Assembly (NCBI GenBank): GCA_013396755.1
Contig: VWZF01007068.1
Coordinates: 124,001-188,000, forward strand
Length of the DNA: 64,000 nucleotides
Reading direction: 5' to 3'
From: Sclerurus mexicanus
Taxonomy: Eukaryota; Chordata; Aves; Passeriformes; Furnariidae
The position numbers and the translations under genes were made by a program. Positions 26,399 to 38,600 of the stretch are shown in pieces. The notes beneath the pieces are model-generated. The model was not told where the DNA came from. It searched no databases and saw nothing but the letters and a program-made list of their open reading frames with translations. Every line of letters starts with the position of its first letter. The stretch's first letter is position 1.

Positions 26399-29300
26399 AA
26401 GATTGGTAGTGTCAGGTGACTGGCAGTAGCATTACAGCAACCTTAACACTAACCTCTGTAGGCAGATTAATGTCTAGTGTATATTGAAGTGAGAGAAGAA
26501 TTGCCTGCTCTCACTATTATGTACCTTCCGATCTTGTCTAACTTAGAACCTCGTGTTACTTTAGCTCTCCCTCAGCAGGGTTTTTAAGGCCAATCTACAC
26601 ATCATTGTGCTAGTTCTGTGGAAATATAAGATATAAATACATAAACATCTGCAAACTAATGTAGAGAATAATTAAATGATTTTGTATACTTTTAACCTAT
26701 TTTTATTAAGCGAGGAAATAGCCTTTTTTGAAGGTCATTTCTTTGGTCTTAAAAACTGAAATTCAAGCCACCTGGTTTTCATTTCCTGCCATATTCCTTC
26801 TGTCTCAGCTGCATACTGTGCTAAAAACAAAGGCTCCATTCTTTAATTGTGAATATCAAGATGCCTGTAACCTTCATTCTGTTGTTAGTGCCTTGGAATG
26901 TGAAAAAGTTAATATACAATATCCTCTTTTATTAGCTAAAATAATAAATGGCCAATTCCGTTCCTTTTATCAGCTGGGCTCAAGATCCTTAGAGACTTAC
27001 AATTCAACAGAGAAAAAACCGTATAGCTTTCAAAGCAAAAATCACTGTACTTGAACACAATTCTGTCCTACTGTTTTGGGTGACAGGCAGGGATTGAAGG
27101 TCACTGTTTCTAAAGTTACCTAAGAGAAGTCTAGAAATAAGTCACCTCGGACCTTTGTCACCCTAGGGTGGTTAACAGCTGTCACATCTGGTCTCAATCA
27201 AAAGCCAGTAAAGAACAACAAAGGGCAAGCCCAGTCCCTAGGCTTGTATCATGTATGGTTTTAACATAAAAAAACTGGCTCAGAGCATTAGAACCAGTGA
27301 AAGACAGCCTTCTTCAGCGAGAAACACAAGCCCTCAGAGGAAATGGGGCAGGAGGGGAACAACGTGTACAGGTCACTGAATAAATTTATTAGCCAGCTTG
27401 GGGCAGATGATTGCTAATAAAACAAAGAAACATATCTATCAAGGTGACCAAAATGTCTCCAACATGTGAAAGCAACAGGAGATTTAGAGTGAAGAAACTA
27501 ATGTATGTAGACTGGAGAAGATCTTAAAAACAAGCAAACAATCAACCAACCCACATCTCTTTCCATCAAGAAAGCAAGTATTCATAAAACTTGAAATTCT
27601 AATTATGATCACTATCAAGAGGGACACAGTAATTGACTTGAGACCCAATTGATACAGTCTTGGAATAAACAGATTAAGTCCATTAATCTACCCCCTTCTC
27701 ATTTATTCACAATTCATAAAACATTTAGTGCTGTTCAGCCTGCAAATGAAACAGCTTATTCATAACTTGCAGAGCATTTGGTCTGGAGTTTGTGTCAGGA
27801 GTGACTGTGCAACCAGGTAAGAAAGAGGCACTCCTTACCCTGAGGTGTGCTGGATCTCTGACCCAGAGTTCTGGGCAGCCTTAACGAGCCCTGCAGTAGT
27901 TTTAAGAGGTAGAGCTGGGCGGGGAGTGCCGGGAGGGCTGCAGTTCAAGCCACCTGGAGCAGAGGAAAGCCAGCACTAGAGGCCAGCAGGAGCAGAAGTT
28001 TCAGTTGCTGCTGGCAAGACTCAAACCTCTCCTGCATATGGCACCTCAGCGATGTACAAATTCCTACTTGGCATCACAGAGTCTCACGTTTACCTCTTTC
28101 ATTTTTATTACACTGACAAAGAGTGATATTTTGCAGTTGGTTCGCAGATGTACATTCAATAACAGGCAATCACTTTACTTGCATATCAACACTTCCCACA
28201 ACTAGCGAAGAATCACAAATTTGAAAGCTGTTTCCCATCCCACCCCAGTCTATTAGTAATGAGGGTATTCATTACAGCAGCTTAAATTGAGGAAAAATAT
28301 GTTGCTTAGCTTGGAGAAAAATGTGTAGACTAATCAGTGTGATGCAATACTGGCTGAAACTTGGTTTCACAACAGTCATTGCACCAAAAGGTTTAAGAAA
28401 GTGGTCTTGAGAGACAAACTTGTGAAAAGCAATCAAGAAAAGAAACTCGTACTGTGTAATCTCTGTGAGTCACATGGATGTAAAACTGATAAGGAAAACC
28501 CCTGGGTTTGCTTTGCCTGTAAAGCTGGTGAACAGACTGTATGCCACAGTGGTAACAAACATTCCTAATGATTCCTGGCATTCACTGTTATGACCATTCT
28601 GTTTATTACAGCCATACCAACCTCCAACCTTTCTTAACATGCTAGAGGCTACCTCACAATCAACCATTTCTGAGAGCTGAATTACTTCATTGACAAGAAC
28701 AAAATGCTGAAAGTCTGTTCTGATAATTTTTGTAGACTCTTACATGCAATTTTACTTTAAAATCATCACATTCATACTTTACTGCACAATTCTTTGAAAT
28801 TCTGTGAAAAAACCCTCAAAACCTTATGCTGGGCATCAGACTTCTGCTCTTGTGAAAACAACTGCCACTCCTTAAGCCTCTGAAAAAAGGTAAATTAAAA
28901 TTAACCTTATATCTGCAAACCTTTATTTATGAATTTGAACTCATCTACTCTGCCTCAGGCAGCAGCTTGGGCTTGAAGTTCTGCTGTGCCTGGGAGATAA
29001 GTTTTCCGATGTCCCCTCTGGAGGCACACAGAAAAGAGCAATACAAAACGTACTCCCTGGGATTTTCCAAAACAACTTAGAACTTGGCAGCTGTATTCTT
29101 CAAGACCCTCCCTGTACCTGGCACGCTCCAGGCTGAGCAGCAGAATCGGAGTGAGAATGTTCCAGCAGTGACCAATTATCCACACATCCAGGAACTGCTG
29201 CAGTTGCAAGTGTGATAGGGGCCGAGAGAATCTCCTCCAGTGCTCTCACTGCCACCACAGCTCCTGTGCCAAGACATGCAGGATGAAATCAAGTCTGACA

Positions 29301-32200
29301 CTGGCACAGGGGGAAGTGGAAAACTTTTGGTGCAGAGAATGAGATGTGAGAGGTGCAGATTAGACAGATGCCACGTGAAAACGAGGTATAAGCAAAATGG
29401 GTACAACTGAATCAGAGCAGTAGGAGTGAAGGAGGTGTAGGTGTGTGAAATTGTACCAGAAGACACGGAAGTATAAAAGCAAGAAAATGCAACTACAAGT
29501 GCATATAAAATTGAGAAAACGTTAGATCCGTATCTTCAGGTGCTCTCAGAAACTAGGTCCAAACCAAAAAAATTTCTCTCAAACTTTTATGACTAGCATA
29601 CCTTAAGCATAGTTGCTAGCCTTGGCTAATTTTATCTTCACCAGCTCAAGCTGCAAAGAGGCACAGGGCATGCTTTGATGGAGAAGTTTGGACTGTAAGG
29701 AAATATATATACAAATATTGTGTTCTCTTTTCCATTACAAGGACAAACCAAAAAAAAATAGCTACAATCAAAAACCACATTAAACTGTAAAATCAAATAC
29801 TCTAAACTAGGAAAAGCCCAAGGCAGTATTGCTTACTGTAGTATGGCTTACACTCTCCTAATTCATTACCCCTTTCCAAATGCATAATTGTAATTGATTT
29901 TTTAAAATGGATTAAAAAAAAAATCACCTACCTTTTTTTCCCTATAGGTCCCTCCACCTCTTTCTGCACACTGGATTAGCCTGTTCAGAAGACCTGGCTG
30001 TCAGTGAAGACTTTGTCCACAGTTACTTTTGCTGGTAAAGTCAGGAGCTGTACCCACAAAGGGGACTGGAAGACAACTGGAGAGGAACTTGGTCACCCTT
30101 ACAAAGAAACCTAAATTAGGAAGTTGAGGGACCCTCTGAACACTCAGATTTTATGCTTGTACCTGTCCTTATCAAACACCACACGAGCTTTGTAGCACAG
30201 TAAAGTTCTCCACTGCCAAACCACAGCACATTTTCCATTTTACAAACAAACAGCAAAACAGATCTTCTGTTCACCTAGTTTTCTGTATTAATTAGTTAAC
30301 CATTAATGGAACTTAAATAGAAGTGACCCAACTCTTCTGTTCATTTAAACTCTTTGCCCTTTGCTGTCCAGAACCAGAAATCTGCAGGTGAGCACCAGCC
30401 ACCATCTTGAAGTAAAACTTTCTCATTCATTAATGACAAGTTTGTGCTGAAAAACCAGCATGTTTGTCTATAGATGGATGCATATCATACTAGTTTATCT
30501 AGATAGTTACTGATTTTCCCCATAATCTTTTCCCCTCAGGCTGAATGAAAATGAAATCAGCATTCTTAGATATTGCCCCTTAATCTTCCTCTGCTAAGTA
30601 AAACTCAGCGTGGTTGCTAATCAACAAAGGCAAATCCTGTAAGAGCTTTTGGCTCCTAGAAAGTCACACAAAACACTCTGTGACCCATAGATGGCTGTTC
30701 CAGGTAAGAGCTCCACAGATGCACAAGTCTCAAGGACGACAGCAAAAAGGCTCACTGACGACACTGTATATGAGGAACTGCTGTTTCAAACCCAATTTCA
30801 TACCAGATACTTAGGACAGCAAAAAACCCAAATATGAACACCACAGTTTTATGTACCATTCTTTTTCAAACAGCTCTCCTTTCCCTTTCTTAGGGAAGAA
30901 AAACAAATTCTATCTTTCTCAAAAAGATTTATGGAAATACTTTTGAGAATTAAAAGCAATGAGCTTGAAAATCAAAAACAACCACAATTTGAAGTTGCTA
31001 CCCTCCATCTCATATTTTTAGCTTTATTTATAAGAATAACAAAATTGCTGAAGTCATGAGCTATTACTGATTCCTACCTGTTTCAGAGCTCTCTTTTGGC
31101 TAGTCTCTCAAAACAGTGGGGTTTTTTCAGCTCTCCTCCCTCTCTATGGGCACATGCTTGGTTCTGTCTTGCACAGCTCCTGAAGCAATGACAGGCCGTC
31201 TGTAACACAGACACTACTATTCAGTGACAGCACCAGGAACAGACTGGAATGCCCATGTTACTCTCCAAGGGAACAGTTCAGCAGTAAAGACTTCAAGAAG
31301 TTCCAGCTGTTTTCACTTAACAAATTTTAGAATAAAGCTCGCTGCTGAATAAAGTTTTTTCCTTTGCTAACAAATTAGTACCTTGATTAACAAAAGGGTC
31401 CCAAGTCCCTAACAAAACATCAGGCCTTGAAATGCAGGGTGGAATTTTCTTATATGCTGAACAGCAGAGAGAAGTCAGCTAACAACACTGCACTGAACTG
31501 GGTAAGGTGGAAATTAATCACTCAGCTTGAAGGAATGACTCACAGAACACCAGGCCTGATGGGCAGCTACTACCTTTGTTATCTTACAAAGATGTGATAA
31601 TGTAACTACTACCAGAATGATTTAACCTTGTTTTTGTACTTTACTGGCACATATCAAAACCTTTTCCTTTGTAGTACGTGCACTGAAGGCAAAAAGCAAA
31701 TGAGGAAACAGAATGCTTTCCTTAGAAACTGCCTCATCCAAGGTGCTCGGGACATAACTTTCTAACTCTTTAACAGGATTATAGCACAGCCTGTAAATAT
31801 TATTTGGCTTTTCATACAGCCGTAAATGCTAAAAACCACGTGATCAATAGGCATAATTTTCACAACTGATTTATACATACCATCTACAATAAAACTGCGT
31901 AACTTCTGACAATTTAACAAGCCCACCAGGATACAGCAGATGAAGCGGCATCAACAAGCAATTAAACACTACTTTTTCCATGAGAATAAACTGCTACTAC
32001 TACAACCATCAGTCAGGCTACAGCTACATTGTAGCTACATTACTGCATGACAAAGAGACACATTAACTACAGTTGGTACATTTTTCTTATTTATTCAAAA
32101 GCTAGTGGATGACAAAAAGGGTTAAAATGTTTTTACCACCTATTTATTACATGAACAAATACTTAATCCAAAGGGACTCATTTTACAAGCCCCTCTGTCC
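26399..32200. other. No gene recognised; region downstream of SF3B1
   Basis: AT-rich intergenic DNA lies beyond the SF3B1 poly(A) site. A small GC-richer spot near 27918-27945 (GGGCGGGGAGTGCCGGGAGG) stands out, without a linked gene. Confidence 0.55.
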
Positions 32201-32242
32201 AAAAACCACACACAAATTAGTTTTTATACACAAACGTTTATT
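32201..32242 (-). terminator. SF3B1: SF3B1 poly(A) signal and GU-rich downstream element
   Basis: A minus-strand AATAAA hexamer sits at 32237-32242. About 25-35 nt downstream is a GU-rich TTTGTGTGTGGTTTTT stretch (32201-32216). This spacing is the standard layout for cleavage and polyadenylation. Confidence 0.75.
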
Positions 32243-32539
32243 TCTCAAATAAACTTCCCCTTTAAACACAAGGAATGAAATCTAAATCTTCAGAAAGATG
32301 GATCCAAAACAAAATCCCTCCAGTACATTGTAATCACTGTTTTGTTGGTCACTACTGGCTTTAACTGTTTAACATCAAAAAACAAGGACATATTTAAAAA
32401 ATCATGCTACTGGATATCTAGCTCTGCCTCTGACCAGCTCTACGCTGATCTCCAAAATTTTAAAATTTTACATCGTCAAATCTGAAGCGTTTAACTGAAC
32501 AACAGCTGTGCATTAAACACAAACAACTGAACAAGGAGA
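32222..32539 (-). other. SF3B1: SF3B1 3' UTR (proximal form)
   Basis: About 0.3 kb of AT-rich untranslated sequence lies between the stop codon and the first good poly(A) signal. The cleavage point near 32222 is inferred from signal spacing. Longer forms that end further downstream on the minus strand are possible, because other TTTATT (minus-strand AATAAA) hexamers lie near 32090. Confidence 0.6.
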
Positions 32540-32698
32540 TTATAAGATGTAATCAAGTTCGTAACGAATATAGGTGTTCTTTTCATCATTATAGATCCTT
32601 GGATAATGTGCTATCAGAGCATCCTGTGAGCCAATGTAGATCGAATTATAGATCTTCCAATAAACATCTCTGACTTTTCTGGCAGGGTGAAACAAACC
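32540..32698 (-). CDS. SF3B1: SF3B1 exon 25, coding part (residues 1250-1301, stop)
   Basis: The exon encodes [15 protein letters not shown] to [10 protein letters not shown] and ends in a TAA stop at 32540-32542. The acceptor is TTTCCTAG. It has NDEK near the C-terminus where I recall NDDK in human. Confidence 0.98.
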   Translation of the reverse strand, partial: GLFHPARKVRDVYWKIYNSIYIGSQDALIAHYPRIYNDEKNTYIRYELDYIL

Positions 32699-35600
32699 CT
32701 AGGAAACAGAATGGAACAAAATGTATTAAAAGCTTAAGTTCCCAATGTCTTTCACTGAATTTAATCAAGTGTGGCAAAATAAGTATTTAATAAATGGGCA
32801 GAATGTAAAAGCTCTAGGAAAAAGACAGTACTACACAATAGGAATATGCAAGTAGTACTTGCAAAAATATACACTGCAAGACTTTTTTTACCTTCCTACT
32901 GGTGAGAAACTTTATGCTGAGGTCCCCACACTGAGAAACAGTGACATTTTCCTGCAAATAACTAATAAAATGCTGTCAACACCTTCTCTGTCCTGATCTG
33001 CATTACATTAATCCTTGCTCCCTATCCATTAGGTGAACTTAGGTTCTACAGCCAACACCACAAGAGCTGTTACATGCAATTACACAGAAAAAGAGCCTTC
33101 AGATTTTATCAGCACATACATATTTACAGAAGCTGAACTGACTGATATTGATCTAATAGTATACATTCTAATCAAAGCACTGTTTTCTAGTGCTTCCCTT
33201 GTACAGTTTTAAATGTCTTACTGTTTTTCTTGGCTAAGAACAAATCATACTGACTTAAGTCTACCCTCTTGTTTATCTCACTGGTTCCATGTCCTCTTAA
33301 GCCCTTACACAACTAATTTATTCCCCGGTCATTAGTCCACGTACTCAAAATCTGTGAGACACTTCCAATGTAAAAATCAAAGTGCCAGGCTATTTTAGTT
33401 AATTTATATTCTAGGTTAGCTGCTACTTCTATGCAAGTTCTGCAGTGTAATCAGCTATCTCACCGTATCAAAATCCTTGCATACTTCAATTATTCAAGTA
33501 CTTAGTACAGAATGCCATGTTTAAAGAAAACTTTAAAGAGACAAAAAGCCACAATTTTTGTTTGCTGGAAATCACTTTCAGCTGATCCTTTTGCCTCTCG
33601 TAAAGTCCTTGCCTGACAACTGCCACCTCTGCTATCCCACATATGAACATACCTGTAAACAATACTGCAACATCCTGCAGGGACCAATAGCAACTCTGAG
33701 GCCCTCCAGAGCCCCCATGACTGCCTGAATGACGTGGGGGGAGGTTTCAAACACGTTAGGCCACACGTAATTTAACAAATGATTAAGAGAATCTTCACAG
33801 CCGAACCCATAAACACCAAGGGACATGTGCTGCACCACGGCACTGGCTGTTTGCCTGTGTACAAGATCCCTGCAGAGACAACAATGGTCTGTTAATAAAT
33901 TATACCTAGAAGCAACATGATTGAACAACGACAGTACTTCTTTTCAATAACACTTTTTTCGAAAGCAGGAGTAACACTTTTATCCCACACTTACTGACAA
34001 CAAGAGGTAGACTATAAAAAAAAAATAAAAATCAGTGAAGTGAAAAAAGATGGAAACTTTCTGACAAATTAATCCACACTAATTCCACTGCAAAAGCATC
34101 ACCAAAGAAATTATCAAAGGCAGTTTTAATGTGAGAAGCCTTGACTTAAAAACACTTGTATCATTTTAATCTTCAAAAGTATTAATAAAATTGGAGCATG
34201 TAATCTGAATTATTTACAAATAATGGCTTGCAAAGTATGCTGGTCACTTCAGCATAAAAGGACAATATGTATATTTGCTATTTTTAAGAACCAGCTATGT
34301 ACTTAATATAGGACTGTGGCTAAGCACCACAGAAGAAGTGTACTCACCTGTCCATTAAAGCATCTTCAAGCAATGGTGTAACAGCATAAATGTAATCTTT
34401 TCCCATCTCTCCAATGTATTCAAACAGGAAAGAAAGAGATTTTAACACACCATTCTGGACATTCAGCTCTGGAACTCTGTATTCATTCATGAGTGCAGGC
34501 AGCACTGTGAAAGGTGAGCATGTTTCAGCCACAATAGCAATTGCCACTGTAGTACATACTCTGTTCTGCCTTTCCTGTACCTTCAGGTTATTTAGCAGTG
34601 TCGCCAACACATCGTGAGGTCTGAAAGAGACAACAAGGGCATTCATGTTAAGAGATTCAGTGAAGATTTGGATCAATTTAGTTGAGTTTCAAACTGCAAG
34701 TGGCAGAGAAGCATGGCTTAGCCCTAAAAATATGGTTAGAGAACTGGGAAACAACATAAACCACTAAACTCCAGAACAGCTGAAGCAATTTATTTTCATA
34801 GCCAACATATTTTAGTTTCTCTAGACAAACGTTTTCCCTTCTGTTCTGCCTCATGTAAACTCTGGAGGGTAATAGTGTCCCCACTGTTACTCTCGTCCCT
34901 CATGAAACCATACATATTGACAGAGATAGGTTATGTCTGCAGAGATGATGCAGTAACACACTCCTTGGTCACTTGCTGTATTTGCATTAAGTAAGAGGTC
35001 ACTTAAAGTATATGCACAAAGATGGGAACTGTGCTTCATTCTACAATTTGCTGACTTGCAGTGTCATCTTAGTGGCAAAAAAGGCTTTGCAAATCAATAA
35101 AAGTATTGATTTGGAAGAAAAAAAAAGAAGAAAGGTACTTTAAAGGAGAGTTTATGAAATAATACAAGAAGACTCTGAATGTACATCGCAGTATCAAAAA
35201 TTCATGAGACAAACAGCTCTTACTACCAAATCACATTCAAACCTTGCTAGTCTACAAATTTTGTTCAGAAGTGCAACATCCTATGTTAATGAAGATCAGG
35301 TGGCTCTATTCTTCTACAAAATAAGTAAAGCCAAGTCTGCACATCTAAAATACAGAGGTTTGAATATTTCTCAGGACAAAACTGTCAATCATCACTATGT
35401 CTGATAACTGTGTGTAGAAGCGGGTAAGTATTAAACCAACTTACCCAATAGCTTTTGCAATGTAACCAAAGGTGTTCACTGTGGCTCTTCTGATAGCTTT
35501 TTTGTGAGCTTTTAGTAATTCAAGCAGTTCAAAGCAGATCCTCATCCATTCTCTTGCAGAAACATACTCTGCACCTCTGAAAGCGAATAAAGAGAGTTAC

Positions 35601-38600
35601 CTCTTCAGTGATGTTAGAAGTTTTTAAATAAAACCACACAAATTGCAGCACCTCTTAATTTGCTATCAACAGAGGGATACTGCTTAAGCCTTTCCTTAAT
35701 TGCTTATCTGTTATTATTAGACCTTCATCAGTCAAGGGTGTACTCAAAATTTATTATAATGTGTGCATTTTAAGTTTGCATTAAGTGGACAACATACTCC
35801 TTACTAAGCATTTGAAAAATAATTTAATTACAATGTGTTCAACAAACCATCAGCTAATATCTTACGCTTTATGCATAACTTCAGAAGCATCAAGAGATAT
35901 GAGAATAAACACCCAGATGCCAAATCCAATATTCACCTTAAGCTGCTGCTACAATAATTGCCCACAGAGGGTCAGATACTCTACCATTATGTAACTTACC
36001 TGTCTGCAATGCGCCCAACAAGATCGATACAATTTTCCTGCACTTTCTCATGTCTGTTCTTCAAAATAGGTGTCAGCCGTGGCAGCAGATCTTTGATAGG
36101 TGGTGTCATCTTGTGCATACCTGTTGAATTCAGAGAGGCACATTTAATTTTATAATGCCTTTTCATTTTCCTCCTGAACAGCCACATAATGAATACAAAA
36201 ACATACCTATAACGTTCACAATAGCCTTAAGTGCTCCGAGTATGCTGCCCAGCACTTCAGGATATTCTTCACCCAGGTACTCATACAAAACAACACCCAA
36301 GTGTCCCATCAGTTTTTCCTGCAACCAAAAAAAAAGATTTAAAAGTTAGTTCTCTCCCCTCTCATTACTATGACATGCTAGAGCAAATACGGTAGGAAAA
36401 GTCCATACAATACCTCTTGACAAGTCTTCATGACCACTGCAGTACGAGAGATCAGGTCAGCAGCCTGCTGCCTGACTTTAGCTGATTTGTTGTTCAAACG
36501 CCACAAAACTGTACCACAGATCTGTGGCAAGTAGGGTTTAACTCTTTTGCCAAGAGCATTGACCACTGTGCCAAAGCCATTCAGCATCACAGAATCCTGA
36601 GTGTAAAAACAAGGGAAAAATCAGACCAACCGCAGCACTACATTTGAACTAAACTTGACATCATCTAAAATCGCTATTAAAATGCTAACATTCCAGAGAT
36701 GGCCTCTGGATTTCATCAATCAGAGCACTGACATCTAAAAAGGGATTCTAAAAATCTAAATTAGAAGCATACATTTCTGTATAGCTAAGAGTGAGCTGGC
36801 TTACAACTGAAGTGAAGCCAACACTGAACAGCTCTGGCCATACCTCTGTTGTCTGTTCCTGAAAGGCGTACAAGATACCATCAATAAGCTGTTCTTCCAG
36901 TTTATGATCGATGTCTGCTGCCCCCAGATTTCCCATTATCTTCTCAATTGTTTCCATGACCATTTTTCTGTACTGCTCAGCCTCATCTTTTAGATCATCC
37001 ACAATTCTAGAAATAATTTCTGCCGCTCCGACTTTATTCGCCAGCTCCACAGTTGTATCAACCAACTGAAATGCACAAATGTTAGGTAAGTAAACATTGC
37101 TAAAATCTACTTTCTCCATCTTGAAAATAATTTCCCTAGTTTGAAGGGAAACAGCATCATGTATGTTAAGTCCACTACAAACAACTGTTTTTACATTTAG
37201 AAATAATCTAATGTTTTTAATACAAATGGGGCAACCTACCCCACCTTACAACTGATGTAGACTCATACTGACACATGTAAAATGTCTTGATAACCTCCTA
37301 AGAACCTGTGAGTCTTCTTAGCTACACAACTTCTAAATCACTAGTACAAACAAAAATCAGTTTCAGGACACAAACAAAATTAACCATCTAGCCTGAATGA
37401 ACATTCTAATGTGAATTTTATTCTACTGTAAATAACTTTCCAACAAAAAAAATCAAAATACCTGTCTGTAATTCCTTCTGTCCAATGCCATTCTGTGCTG
37501 CCAAAAGTGTTTGAAAAAAGGTGGCAAGATTTCTGTTTTAATGTAGTTTGCTTCAACACCATCCGTACCACAACACTGCTTTACCACCTGACAGGAAATG
37601 AAAATTCAACAATTTTAATTCTGTACAGTGTGAGTTTTGAGGTGGAGGTTTTTTTTATTTGGTTGGTTTGGGGTTTTTTGTTTAAGTAAATACATACATA
37701 TTCAATATTAATGCTAAACAACCATTCTGACATACCTTCAACACAATTTTTTTCATCTCTTCATCAGGAGACTGAAACTCTCTGATAAGGATTAGCATGA
37801 CTTCTCTGGTATAATAGTTTGCATACTCGGCATCCATGAGTGGAATCAGGTAACCAATAGCCTTCAAAAAGGCAGCCAAACCCTATTTCAATGCAGAAAT
37901 ATGTCTCTAATTAGTTACAGAAGGTACACATCCCTTTCAGTTCGAACTACAGAAAGTATTTCAGACATACCTTTCCTCTATGCTGGCGTATACCCTTCCA
38001 CAAAGGCTTCAGAACAGAATCAAATGACTCAATACCATAGGGAGTAGCTGCCTCAGCCAAAGCAGCAATGGCCAAAGCACTGATGGTGCGAACTTTCTGC
38101 TGCTCATCCACCAGCCCTGCAAGGGAATAGTGTTTAGTAGCACTTCTTGTACGTGTTGTATCTTAAGTTCAAAAGAGCAAAAACAGAGGAGTGGTATGAA
38201 AGGGCTTAATTTATTTTCAGGAATACTGAACTACTATTCCTCTTTTAGTCAACTGAAATGCTTCTCAGTGTCAGAAGAACATCAAACCTAGGACCTTACT
38301 GTAACCGTGCCTTACAGAGGTACATAAAGTTCTCCAGATAAGAAGTGAGTAAAAAAAAACTTTGCCTGGGAAAGCAGAACTTACCATGTTCAATAATTTC
38401 AACCAAGCTCCTGAGATGAGGCAAGATAGCACAACCCATAAGAATGGCAATCTGCTGCACAATCTTGATGCCAGTGTGTCTGGCCTGCCAGGATTTTTTG
38501 CTTTTACAGACAGCTTTCAAGAAGGGTAACAGAGAAGGAATGCCCAGAGCAGAGGCAACAACAGCAAAGGCTCGAGCTGTTGTGTTTCGGACATATTCAT